Below, piece after piece: positions 1 through 7,619 of a stretch of DNA of 64,000 bases. The position numbers and the translations under genes were made by a program. Within the stretch, counting starts at the first letter, position 1; every line of letters begins with the position of its first letter. This DNA comes from Limibacter armeniacum (GTDB lineage Bacteria > Bacteroidota > Bacteroidia > Cytophagales > Flammeovirgaceae). Below the pieces are notes generated by a model. The model was not told the origin of the DNA and did no database searches. It saw only the letters and a program-made list of their open reading frames with translations. Location of the stretch: assembly GCF_036880985.1 (NCBI RefSeq), contig NZ_JBAJNO010000008.1, positions 1,426,001 to 1,490,000 on the forward strand. The letters are read 5' to 3'.

Positions 1-646
1 CTGAAAGGGTTATATCCTAAAGAGGCGGATTTCAATCCGTCATAATAGGACACCGAAATATGGTATGGATTGATAGCATGCTATAATTACCCATGGGGCG
101 GCTTATACTTATTTGATTATGAGGATTTGGTTGGTTTTTCAATAATTACCTTTTATGATTTTTTTATTGAGGAACAAAAGAGAAGGTATAGCAGGTATTG
201 ATTAGAAAGGTGATACAGTAGGGGTATTTATAATTTAAGCCATTAAGATGCGAGCATTGTATAGTTTTTCAGAATCAATCCCGAAGGGACATAACAAAAA
301 TAGCCTTGGATAACATCCAAGGTTAGTTCAGTCTCCAACACCAGACGAGTTGAATCTTTGAAAGGCAGACAACACCATGCGTAAATTTAACTCCTTTGGA
401 GTTGGGTTCTTATGGTATTGATTAGACCCCAGATTTTCATCTGGGGCTATTATTCTTAAATCCCTTTGGGATTTTTTTGTATGATAACCACCGTTTCCAA
501 AGGAAACAAACAATAATAGCCACAGGCGTAAGCCTGTGGCACATTGTTCCATGCCTTCCCAACCCCGATAGGGGTTGAATGGGTGATGCCGATTATTTTG
601 TACAACTTAATACATCCAGATTGTATGGTCAATGTACGCTATGGAT
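1..646. repeat. Palindrome mosaic upstream of a RAYT gene
   Basis: This non-coding stretch is a chain of short imperfect palindromes, mostly with 3-4 nt loops. Examples: TCCC/GGGA at 279-289, CCTTGGAT/ATCCAAGG at 303-321, AACTCC/GGAGTT at 389-403, CCCCAGAT/ATCTGGGG at 426-446, ATCCC/GGGAT at 459-471, GTTTCC/GGAAAC at 493-507, GCCACAGGC/GCCTGTGGC at 519-540 and AACCCC/GGGGTT at 560-575. Positions 1-43 recur at 1372-1414, and 389-517 recur at 1115-1245. No convincing gene is present; the open frames that cross it are translations of the palindromes. It resembles REP/BIME DNA served by the adjacent tyrosine transposase, which is an inference. Confidence 0.75.
389..517 (+). repeat. 129-bp direct repeat, copy A
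   Basis: Nearly identical to 1115-1245. I see two substitutions in the loop of the first palindrome (ttt versus tac region) and a poly-T run of 7 versus 9. The unit holds four palindromes. The two copies flank the RAYT gene in the same orientation. Confidence 0.9.
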
Positions 647-1093
647 TTACCCCATATATTTTTCATCATAGGTCACTCCATGTTCATTCAGTAAGGAGAT
701 TAATTCCTCTTTGAAATCCACATGCTTATGATGCTCTTTTTGTCTCTTGATATATTGAACCAATTTTTCTTTTTGATTTTCTGAACAGGTAAAAGCACCA
801 TATCCATTCTGCCATCCTCTAAAATTTGGGAATACATTTTCGGTTTTATTCCAATGATTGGTCGCTAGTTTAATGTCTTTAATCAAATCAGCAAGCCTTT
901 CATTTGGGTGAAGGTGTGTTAGGATGTGTAAGTGATCTTCTGTGCCGTTGATCTGATAAAGTGTACATTGCTTCTTATTTAGAATCCCCCATATATAACG
1001 GAAAAGAGATTCATGGTGACAGAAGCTAAGCGTCTTTTCACGATTCTTAGTGGAAAATACAATGTGGTAGATAATTTGGGTATAGGTTGACAT
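647..1093 (-). CDS. REP-associated tyrosine transposase (Y1_Tnp, IS200/RAYT type)
   Basis: A 148-residue Y1 HUH endonuclease of the IS200/IS605 TnpA superfamily. Such enzymes nick and rejoin single-stranded DNA at hairpins. The HUH pair is visible as His54-Leu-His56 in EDHLHILTHL. The catalytic tyrosine is probably Tyr114 in LVQYIKRQKEHH, followed by the usual basic helix. The length is normal for a stand-alone family member and the frame is intact, with an ATG start at 1093. No partner tnpB is present. It lies between direct repeats and inside a field of palindromes, which is the arrangement of RAYT proteins that maintain or spread REP elements, rather than of a classical insertion sequence with defined ends. 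Activity is inferred from intact motifs only. Confidence 0.9.
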   Translation of the reverse strand: MSTYTQIIYHIVFSTKNREKTLSFCHHESLFRYIWGILNKKQCTLYQINGTEDHLHILTHLHPNERLADLIKDIKLATNHWNKTENVFPNFRGWQNGYGAFTCSENQKEKLVQYIKRQKEHHKHVDFKEELISLLNEHGVTYDEKYMG

Positions 1094-1114
1094 CGGTGTC
1101 GTCTTTTTTAGTTC

Positions 1115-1245
1115 AACTCCTACGGAGTTGGGTTCTTATGGTATTGATTAGACCCCAGATTTTCATCTGGGGCTATTATTCTTAAATCCCTTTGGGATTT
1201 TTTTGTATGATAACCACCGTTTCCAAAGGAAACAAACAATAATGC
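1115..1245 (+). repeat. 131-bp direct repeat, copy B
   Basis: Second copy of the 389-517 unit, starting 22 bp upstream of the transposase start codon. It keeps all four palindromes; the two extra bases lie in the T-run. Compensated loop changes in the first palindrome leave its stem intact. Confidence 0.9.
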
Positions 1246-1277
1246 TGCACGAGTAACAGGTGGATGTAAGCCTATGG

Positions 1278-1458
1278 AAAAAGAACCTGTTGTGACAGAA
1301 CTCACCAATAGACGGTATAAATCCCGCCTCTTGGAGATACCATCCCTTCGGGATTTGTGAATGTATCAACCCTGAAAGGGTTATATCCTAAAGAGGCGGA
1401 TTTTAATCCGTCAAAAGAACCTGTCGTGACAGAACTTCATCTATAGACGGTATAAATC
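1278..1458 (+). repeat. Pair of ~46-bp direct repeats with an intervening 43-bp repeat
   Basis: Positions 1278-1323 and 1413-1458 share AAGAACCTGT(T/C)GTGACAG and a following GACGGTATAAATC segment. Between them lies 1372-1414, a near copy of 1-43 that contains the GCGGATT/AATCCGT palindrome. Together with copy B this shows that several modules are reused in different orders on either side of the transposase. Apart from these repeats the gap 1246-1554 holds no gene. Confidence 0.8.
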
Positions 1459-1554
1459 AACAAAACCTTCCCGACCCCCTGAACGAGATGAATTTTTTTC
1501 ACCTATCTTCCTATCTTGAAAATTGAAAACAATCCTGAAACTGAATTTTTTAAA

Positions 1555-2094
1555 ATGAAAAACTATATCTCCATTCTTCGTGGTATTAATGTGAGTGGTC
1601 AGAAAAAGATCAAGATGGCAGACCTTAAAAAGCATATCGAAAATCTGGGTTACGAACAGGTTTCCACTTATATCCAGAGTGGTAATATCCTGTTTGAATC
1701 TGAGGTGACTGATATCTCCCTGCTGGAAACCTCCATTGCAGACATGATTAAGAAGGAGTACGAATTTGAGGTGCCTGTTTTGGTGCTGGAAAAAGAAACC
1801 TTGCAAAATGTCGTAGCAGACAATCCTTTCCTTTCTGACCCCAATATTGATATTGACAAACTGCATGTTACGTTTCTGGCAAAAAAGCCTGTACCTGAAA
1901 AAGTAGCTGCTTTAAAGGAACTTGATTTTGGCGATGATCAGTTTCAGGTAGTAGGGAAGTGTGTTTACCTCTATTGTCCGAATGGTTACGGCAGAACAAA
2001 GCTTACCAATAATTTCTTTGAAAATAAACTGAAGGTGATAGCTACTACCCGAAACTGGAAAACGGTAAATAACTTATTGGAGATGGTGGAGTAG
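1555..2094 (+). CDS. DUF1697 family protein
   Basis: About 179 residues. The start MKNYISILRGINVSGQKKI is the standard DUF1697 N-terminus (ILRGINVGG-like), followed by the family motif SGNILFES at about residues 42-49 and a C-terminal segment TKLTNNFFENKLKVIATTRNWKTVNNL. I chose the ATG at 1555; an in-frame TTG at 1516 would add 13 residues that do not belong to the family. DUF1697 proteins are small cytoplasmic proteins of unknown biochemical role that occur widely in bacteria. The neighbours (palindrome region upstream, secreted amylase 57 bp downstream) do not suggest a function. The family assignment is firm; no activity can be stated. Confidence 0.88.
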   Translation: MKNYISILRGINVSGQKKIKMADLKKHIENLGYEQVSTYIQSGNILFESEVTDISLLETSIADMIKKEYEFEVPVLVLEKETLQNVVADNPFLSDPNIDIDKLHVTFLAKKPVPEKVAALKELDFGDDQFQVVGKCVYLYCPNGYGRTKLTNNFFENKLKVIATTRNWKTVNNLLEMVE

Positions 2095-2151
2095 TATTGG
2101 TTATCAGTACAGGTTTGCTACATGATTTTTTGAAACCCTAAAAAAGAGGAG

Positions 2152-3999
2152 ATGAAAAAGATACTACTGATTTCACTATTGCTGCTTGGTATTAAGATGG
2201 GATTCGCTCAAAGCATCGAAAGAATTGACCCACAAAACTGGTGGGTTGGAATGAAGTACAACACCATTACCCTGCTGGTATACGGTAAAGACATTGCAGG
2301 CTTGCAGCCAAGCCTTTCTTACGAAGGAGTAGAATTGATGGAAACCCAAACGGTAGAGAACAAGAACTACCTTTTTGTGACCATCAGAATTGATGCGGCA
2401 GCCAAGCCGGGAAATGTGAAACTCAAATTCAGCAGGAGTAAAAAAGTAGTCCTGACAAAAGACTTCCCCCTGCTGCAACGTGAAAACGACAGTGCAAGTC
2501 GCAAGGGTTTTTCACAGAAAGATGCCATCTACCTGATTTTTCCTGACAGGTTTGCCAATGGAGATGAAAGCAACGATGAGATAGCTTCCCTCAATGAAAA
2601 AACAATAGACAGGAAAGATGAGAACGCAAGGCATGGTGGAGATATTAAAGGGATCATTGACCACCTGGATTATGTAGCCTCCCTTGGCTTTACACAAATT
2701 TGGTGTACACCACTGATTGAAAATAACCAACCCAAATATTCCTATCACGGTTATGCTGCCACCGATTTCTATCAGATCGACCCACGCTTTGGTACCAATG
2801 AAATGTACAAGGAGCTTTCAATGGAAGCCAAAAAAAGGGGGATAGGTATGATATGGGATGTGGTACTGAATCATTGTGGTGCGGAATATTACTTTATAAA
2901 AGATATGCCCGAAAAAGACTGGGTGAATTTTCATGGGACAAGGACCCGTACCAATCATATGAAGTCTACACTGACCGATATTTATGCGACTGAAATTGAC
3001 AAGAAAGAATATGTGGACGGTTGGTTTGATGACCATATGGCAGACCTAAACCAACGCAATCCGCTAGTGGCCAGTTACCTGATTCAGAATAACATCTGGT
3101 GGATTGAGTATGCAGGACTTTCAGGTCTTAGGGAAGATACTTTTTCCTATGCTGATAAAGATTTTCTGGCAACATGGACAAAAACCATCTTGGAAGAATA
3201 CCCCAATCTAAATATCGTAGGAGAGGAGCTGACCAGCAATGTGGCGCAGGTAGCTTACTGGCAAATCGATAAAAAAAATGAGGACGGTTATAGGTGCTAC
3301 CTGCCTACACTGATGGATTTTTCCCTAACAGAAAAGATTATCTCAAGCCTGAACAATACTGACCAATGGTTTTCTACTTGGAGAGACACTTACCAAAGTG
3401 TGGCACAGGATTACCTCTTTCCGCATCCTTATGACCAAATGATTATGCCGGACAACCACGATCTGGACAGGTTTTATTCAAGGCTCAAAAAAGACTTTGA
3501 TAACTGGAAGCTTGGTATCGCCATGTATATGACCATGCGTGGAATACCGCAGTTTTATTACGGGACAGAAGTGCTGATGACCAACGAGAAGGCAGGCAGT
3601 GACGGACAGCGAAGAGGGGACTTTTATGGTGGATGGAAAGGTGATACAAAAAATGCCTTTACGGGAGCAGGCTTGACTGAAAAGGAAAAAGAAGCACAGC
3701 AATATTTTTCAAGGCTGCTGAACTGGCGAAAGAACAATACCGCTGTAACAGATGGAAAATTCAAGCATTATGCACCGCAGAAAAATGACGTCTATATTTA
3801 TTTCCGATATACTGACAATGAAAAAGTAATGGTGTTGCTGAATAAAAACAGTGAAGCCGTTACGTTGGACTTGAAAAGGTATTCAGAAATGATAGACAGC
3901 TCATTCAAGGCAAAAGATATTGTCTCAGGAAAAGAGATGGAGGTAGCAGGTACTTTGACCATTCCGGCAAAAACTGCCATGATTTTGGAAGTGAAATAA
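2152..3999 (+). CDS. Secreted GH13 cyclomaltodextrinase/neopullulanase-like enzyme
   Basis: 615 residues with a signal peptide (MKKILLISLLLLGIKMGFAQ). An N-terminal beta domain (about 22-110, Cyc-maltodextrinase N type) precedes the GH13 barrel. The catalytic signature is complete: region I DVVLNHCG (Asp236-His241), region II GLREDT with nucleophile Asp329, acid/base Glu358 in IVGEEL, and transition-state Asp437 in MPDNHDLDR. A C-terminal beta domain ends in TLTIPAKTAMILEVK. It should hydrolyse alpha-1,4 glucans, cyclodextrins or pullulan in the periplasm or outside the cell, like SusA. There is no susCD pair nearby; a SLC45-type sugar MFS gene at 50.7 kb is the only other possible link to alpha-glucan use in this window. 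The family is certain; the exact substrate is not. Confidence 0.93.
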   Translation: MKKILLISLLLLGIKMGFAQSIERIDPQNWWVGMKYNTITLLVYGKDIAGLQPSLSYEGVELMETQTVENKNYLFVTIRIDAAAKPGNVKLKFSRSKKVVLTKDFPLLQRENDSASRKGFSQKDAIYLIFPDRFANGDESNDEIASLNEKTIDRKDENARHGGDIKGIIDHLDYVASLGFTQIWCTPLIENNQPKYSYHGYAATDFYQIDPRFGTNEMYKELSMEAKKRGIGMIWDVVLNHCGAEYYFIKDMPEKDWVNFHGTRTRTNHMKSTLTDIYATEIDKKEYVDGWFDDHMADLNQRNPLVASYLIQNNIWWIEYAGLSGLREDTFSYADKDFLATWTKTILEEYPNLNIVGEELTSNVAQVAYWQIDKKNEDGYRCYLPTLMDFSLTEKIISSLNNTDQWFSTWRDTYQSVAQDYLFPHPYDQMIMPDNHDLDRFYSRLKKDFDNWKLGIAMYMTMRGIPQFYYGTEVLMTNEKAGSDGQRRGDFYGGWKGDTKNAFTGAGLTEKEKEAQQYFSRLLNWRKNNTAVTDGKFKHYAPQKNDVYIYFRYTDNEKVMVLLNKNSEAVTLDLKRYSEMIDSSFKAKDIVSGKEMEVAGTLTIPAKTAMILEVK

Positions 4000-4292
4000 C
4001 ATGAACGGTGGATAAGGAAGATACCTGAACCATAAAGTATATAACAAAAGATGTCGCGCCTAACGGAGCTGAGCGTAAAGGGAGATGGTATTTGGCGACA
4101 AAGGTGAAGCGCCTACAGCGCAATAAAAAGTGTATAGCTCTATAGGAACGAAATATTTGTAGCGATTCTCTATGTACGATGTCCAGCTCCGTAGGAGCGA
4201 CACCTTCAGAGTATCGTCATGATTTAATGGATCGGGGTTTTTAGAGAAATCTTTTTATTTAAAAACCATTGGCATAATGCTCCACTTATTTT
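4000..4292. repeat. Intergenic palindromes of the GCTCC/GGAGC family
   Basis: This non-coding stretch holds several short palindromes unlike those at the left edge: CGGAGCTgagCG near 4064, GCGCCtacaGCGC near 4106-4118, and AGCTCCgtaGGAGCG at 4185-4199. The same kind of unit returns at 6170-6350. No gene is visible. It resembles a second REP-type family; no transposase is directly linked to it here. Confidence 0.6.
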
Positions 4293-4405
4293 TTGACTTG
4301 GAATAATAGCCCGAAAAAATTAGCCAAAAATATTCAGGCAAAATTTACTACGGAATCACACAAGCCATACAGGAGCAGATGCAACACACCTGTCAGCAGC
4401 AGCTA

Positions 4406-4441
4406 CAAAAAAATCGGCACTGTTCAGATGCCGATTTTTTT
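4406..4441. terminator. Rho-independent terminator-like hairpin
   Basis: AAATCGGCA pairs with TGCCGATTT around a 9-nt loop. It is flanked by an A-run on the left and a T-run on the right, so it could work on either strand. It lies just past the 3' end of the minus-strand HTH gene at 4475. Confidence 0.7.
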
Positions 4442-4474
4442 GTTTGAATTTGGACTGAGAAAAAGGGTCATTTT

Positions 4475-5284
4475 CTAAATGAGCCTTCGTGACCGACCTT
4501 TGATGTACCATCCAAATAAAAGTACTTTTGGAATGGTTGGTTTATGCCAGAGCCATTTTTTATCCATAGGTAAGCCACATCCCAAAAGATGGGAGTTGAT
4601 AAAGGAAACAATCGGTACCAATGTATTTTGATGTAGCAATTGAACAGGTCTTGGTTGTGATCCTACAGCTATTAGCTTATGCTGCCTATCACTACTTGAT
4701 CTTTTTAGTTTCCTCAATTTTCTCAATCGCCTTGAAGCATATAACCTGATGCCTTTCTGCAAAACACTATCTCCCAAACCGGTTGGCTTTGGTTCATACA
4801 GGAAAATGCCCAAGAAATACCGCTTCGCATTCTCACGGTACATTTGCCACCAGTCTCGCTGGCGCATGGCATTGCGGTGCTGTATTTTTAATTGCTGTCC
4901 GAATGACACAAACCTTCTACGGTATTTTCTCAAGTCCCAATACCAATGGGTAATCCGTCCCCTTCGGCTTTTCCATCGCTGAAACTTCAATGGTATATGC
5001 CGATACCTTTTACAGTACCTGTTTTTGATAGGTGAATTGCCACCCTTCGGCATCACCTTGTCTTCACGGTTGCGGTAAGATTTAACCCCACCGATTACCT
5101 TCCGTAAAAACGCCTTCTTTTCAGCCTTGTCTGCACAGTAGCTACCGTCTTGCTCCCCGTTTCTGTCCAATTCCCTTTTAACTGTAGAACGGTGTACCCC
5201 CAACGCACGGGCAATGGCCGCCAGTGATTGGGCAGTAGTCAGCATCTGCTGTATCTGTCTTCTATGTCCGTAATGGAGTATCAA
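4475..5284 (-). CDS. IS30-type helix-turn-helix protein with a basic C-terminus lacking a recognisable DDE domain
   Basis: About 269 residues. Residues ~7-60 match the HTH_38 domain of IS30 transposases: QIQQMLTTAQSLAAIARALG, then VHRSTVKRELDRN and YCADKAEKKA. The rest, which should be a DDE integrase domain, is instead rich in Arg, Lys, Trp and Tyr (for example KSRRGRITHWYWDLRKYRRR at about 105-125), and I see no D...D...E pattern. The frame is open throughout, so this is not a simple decayed transposase. The start is uncertain: TTG at 5284 fits the domain and no ATG is near. It could be a domesticated or novel transposase relative, or the remnant of an IS30 N-terminus joined to another frame. 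The lack of stops over 269 codons favours a real protein. Confidence 0.6.
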   Translation of the reverse strand: MILHYGHRRQIQQMLTTAQSLAAIARALGVHRSTVKRELDRNGEQDGSYCADKAEKKAFLRKVIGGVKSYRNREDKVMPKGGNSPIKNRYCKRYRHIPLKFQRWKSRRGRITHWYWDLRKYRRRFVSFGQQLKIQHRNAMRQRDWWQMYRENAKRYFLGIFLYEPKPTGLGDSVLQKGIRLYASRRLRKLRKLKRSSSDRQHKLIAVGSQPRPVQLLHQNTLVPIVSFINSHLLGCGLPMDKKWLWHKPTIPKVLLFGWYIKGRSRRLI

Positions 5285-5489
5285 GATCGGGGAGTGTTTT
5301 TGGTTGACAGATTTTAGGTAAAAAAGAGAAGAGTTAAAAATAATGGGAGCAGGTTAGGTGTAAGAAAATAGTGTGGATTAATTAAACATGATTCACACGA
5401 TATGAAATTGAGGGTGTGGTTTTGTACGATATTTAGAATGGTGTAGATTAAGATATGCATTACATTTCAATTGTTGAACATAGAATTAT

Positions 5490-6062
5490 ATGATATCATT
5501 AAAAGAATTTGAAGAGGAAATTAGAGAAAGAGAAAACCTTTTAAGGCATATTTTGATTCATAAAAGAGATTATGAATTCTTAAGAAGTCCTGAGAGTGAG
5601 AGGCTTATTAGATTGTTTTCCAGTGCGCCTTTATTTATACGATCAAGAGATGCAATTTTTAAAATTCTTTGCATTGAAGTTCATATATTATTCTCCGATC
5701 TGAAAACGGATAAACTTAAGTTGACTCAATTGTTAGAAAAGATAAAAGACTGTAGAGAAAAAGCAGAATGGAAAGATAAGCTCTCAAAGTCTGACATTAA
5801 ATCGATAGCTAAATTGATTAATGAGGGACTTGAAAATGATGTAATTAAGGATCTCAGACGTTATAGAAATAAATACCTTGCACATGTTGATATTGATAGA
5901 ATCGACATTACGTTTTTTGTTACTCATTTTTATCGATTAATTGAGATTGCATTAGAAATAGTGAATTTATTAAGGTATAAAATTTTAGAGGAGCAATTTT
6001 CATTAGAAATATATTTACCTGCTGAAGATTTTGCCAGTATAAAAAACTGGGCAACAGTTTAG
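5490..6062 (+). CDS. HEPN superfamily protein, AbiU2-like
   Basis: 190 residues, almost all alpha-helical by composition. The key feature is RRYRNKYLAHVD at residues 123-134, giving Arg126-x5-His132, the R-x4-6-H motif of HEPN ribonucleases. The N-terminal charged helix and the spacing of the motif about 60 residues before the C-terminus resemble AbiU2-type HEPN proteins, which are known or suspected RNases of abortive-infection and toxin systems. No MNT nucleotidyltransferase antitoxin or other partner gene is adjacent; the neighbours are the IS30-type HTH protein (opposite strand) and a palindrome-rich gap. The DNA looks more AT-rich than the amylase gene to the left, which is consistent with acquisition. 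Role in defence is inferred from family and context. Confidence 0.6.
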   Translation: MISLKEFEEEIRERENLLRHILIHKRDYEFLRSPESERLIRLFSSAPLFIRSRDAIFKILCIEVHILFSDLKTDKLKLTQLLEKIKDCREKAEWKDKLSKSDIKSIAKLINEGLENDVIKDLRRYRNKYLAHVDIDRIDITFFVTHFYRLIEIALEIVNLLRYKILEEQFSLEIYLPAEDFASIKNWATV

Positions 6063-6436
6063 CGTACTTTGCTTCTTTATTGAGCGGTTAATTACAGAAG
6101 TAATTCATTTACCGTAAATTATAGGTCCATGTCTAAGGTGCCTGTAATATGTTTATATATGATTGAACAGAGCCTAGCTCAGTTCCTACAGTGGTTCAAA
6201 TTGTTATGTTGACAGCATGGAAGATGCCGCACCTACGGCGCTTGTTTTACAAGAAAAGAGGTACTACAAAGGTCTCGCTCCGATGGAGCTATTCACTTTA
6301 AGCTCCGTTAGGAGCGGCATCTTTGAATAATCAACCAAAGCTCGGGTCTATAGGAGCTGTTTTCTTATTTATAAAACACCATTCACGTTAATAATTACTG
6401 TACTCGTTTTACACTCTTTACTTTAACCTCAAAAAT
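6063..6436. repeat. Intergenic palindromes, GCTCC/GGAGC family, second cluster
   Basis: This 374-bp gap contains GCCGcacctaCGGCGC at about 6227-6242, GCTCcgatGGAGC at 6277-6289 and AGCTCCgttAGGAGC at 6301-6315, and a partial unit near 6172. They are the same type as 4058-4199. The two clusters bracket the HTH and HEPN genes. No gene is visible in the gap. Confidence 0.65.
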
Positions 6437-6667
6437 ATGTTTAAGAAAGCATACCCCAATTTAGCATGGTGGGTGGAGAACCAAGGCTGGATAGAGATTG
6501 GAGAGGACCTTCAAAGTGACAGTTGGATCAGAATATTGGATGAAGGGGGGATGTGTTGGGAGGATGAAGGCTCCAGCAGTCTGGATGAGGCATTGTTAGA
6601 GGCAGACAAATGGTTAGCTGAAGAAATTGAGGACAGATTTAAGAAGGTACCTCCAAAAAAGTATTGA
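6437..6667 (+). CDS. Small acidic Trp-rich hypothetical protein
   Basis: 76 residues, no signal peptide. Five tryptophans in the first 45 residues (LAWWVENQGWIEIG, SWIRILDEGGMCWED) are followed by an acidic amphipathic helix (LDEALLEADKWLAEEIEDRF) and a basic tail. The composition looks like a compact cytoplasmic domain, beta then alpha. I do not recognise a family. An ATG start with a coherent amino acid composition supports a real gene. It stands alone between the palindrome cluster and the coiled-coil gene at 6844, with about 175 bp on the downstream side. Confidence 0.6.
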   Translation: MFKKAYPNLAWWVENQGWIEIGEDLQSDSWIRILDEGGMCWEDEGSSSLDEALLEADKWLAEEIEDRFKKVPPKKY

Positions 6668-6843
6668 GAAGCTTTATTCAAAGTCTCTCTGATTCATTGT
6701 GGGTTTCTATAATCCGAATAGGAATGTATTGTATATAATAAGGAATAACAGGTGTTGTGTTTGAGCTTGTTTGCAATGTTATTAGTTGTGGTTTATATTC
6801 TGTTATTAGCTTTTAACTATTAACCTAACCACATTTTACTGTT

Positions 6844-7344
6844 ATGGCGTTAATACAAGATCTATTGCCCAATGAACAGTTTGCTGATAACTTTAAGACA
6901 GCAGAAGATGTTCAGAACAGTCTTAAATCTTTTGAGAAGATGTTTCTGGACTACAATGACAGTGTAGCATCTTATGAGAAAAACAAGTTTAACCGACTTG
7001 ACCGTTTTGAGGACTATCAGGAAGAGCTAGCTGAAAAGTCCAGTATTTTACCGAGTACTGAGGCTGCACTAACACAAGCACAAGTTGACGGTAATCAGGA
7101 TATTATCTCACGTTGGAATACGGAGGTAAATGACCTGAAAGAACGTATTGCTTATCTGGAAAAGCAGTTGGCAAAGAACTCCGTGGGAGAGCGTTTTTCA
7201 GATATGTTTAAGGCTGCGTATGCAGAAGAAATTGCTGAAGGTGTAAAAGAAAGAGGTAATGCTGTACTGGATTGGGTTGAGGGTGGAAGTACAGGTATAA
7301 CAGGCACATTTACTTTTTTGAAAAGAACAGTGACCATCAATTAA
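6844..7344 (+). CDS. Hypothetical coiled-coil protein
   Basis: 166 residues, cytoplasmic by sequence. Residues ~20-115 are helical with strong heptad character (EELAEKSSILPSTEAALTQA, then EVNDLKERIAYLEKQLAKN). The last 30 residues turn to a glycine- and threonine-rich beta tail (GGSTGITGTFTFLKRTVTIN). I recognise no family. A clean terminator follows at 7379-7409, so the gene is probably transcribed alone. It is flanked by other unknown genes of the accessory region. A structural or phage-like role is possible, but nothing in the sequence proves it. Confidence 0.65.
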   Translation: MALIQDLLPNEQFADNFKTAEDVQNSLKSFEKMFLDYNDSVASYEKNKFNRLDRFEDYQEELAEKSSILPSTEAALTQAQVDGNQDIISRWNTEVNDLKERIAYLEKQLAKNSVGERFSDMFKAAYAEEIAEGVKERGNAVLDWVEGGSTGITGTFTFLKRTVTIN

Positions 7345-7378
7345 TATTGAGCTTTTAGTCCTGTGGAATTTACTTTGG

Positions 7379-7409
7379 AAGAGGTACAGTAATATGTGCC
7401 TCTTTTTTT
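7379..7409 (+). terminator. Terminator after the coiled-coil gene
   Basis: AGAGGTAC pairs with GTGCCTCT (one G-T or mismatch near the loop), followed by seven or more T. Confidence 0.7.
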
Positions 7410-7568
7410 GTTTGAAAAGCTTATGATGTGAGAAAGTAGGTAGTTTGTTTTGAGTTTGTTATGGATGGGGTAAAAGTGAAGTGACAGGAGAGATAGTTAA
7501 TTATAAATACATGTACCGACCCTCTTTATCGTTGTTCTTATAAATGGCGTAAGTTGAACTTACTTAAT

Positions 7569-7576
7569 TATATTTG
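7569..7576 (+). promoter_or_regulatory. Probable -7 element for the gene at 7620
   Basis: TATATTTG matches the Bacteroidota -7 consensus TAnnTTTG exactly. It lies 44 bp before the ATG. I see no TTG at the right distance for a -33 element, so support is partial. Confidence 0.5.
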
Positions 7577-7619
7577 CGCGTTAATTGTCACTTTTTTATA
7601 ACTAAACAACCGGCTAGAT

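Noticed and set aside
328-552. Minus-strand open frame of 74 codons, with a relative at 1120-1308
   Set aside because: Both are translations of the same 129-bp palindrome repeat; the shared peptide reflects the DNA repeat, not protein conservation.
647-1093. Complete IS200/IS605 element
   Set aside because: No tnpB and no defined subterminal left and right ends; the direct repeats are long modules rather than IS ends.
1-1460. CRISPR array
   Set aside because: Repeats are unequal, palindromic and unevenly spaced, and no cas genes are present.
2152-3999. A sus-type polysaccharide utilisation locus
   Set aside because: No susC/susD pair or other glycosidase is adjacent to the GH13 gene.
4293-4478. 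Plus-strand open frame of 61 codons
   Set aside because: It runs through the terminator hairpin at 4406-4441 and has no start context or family resemblance.
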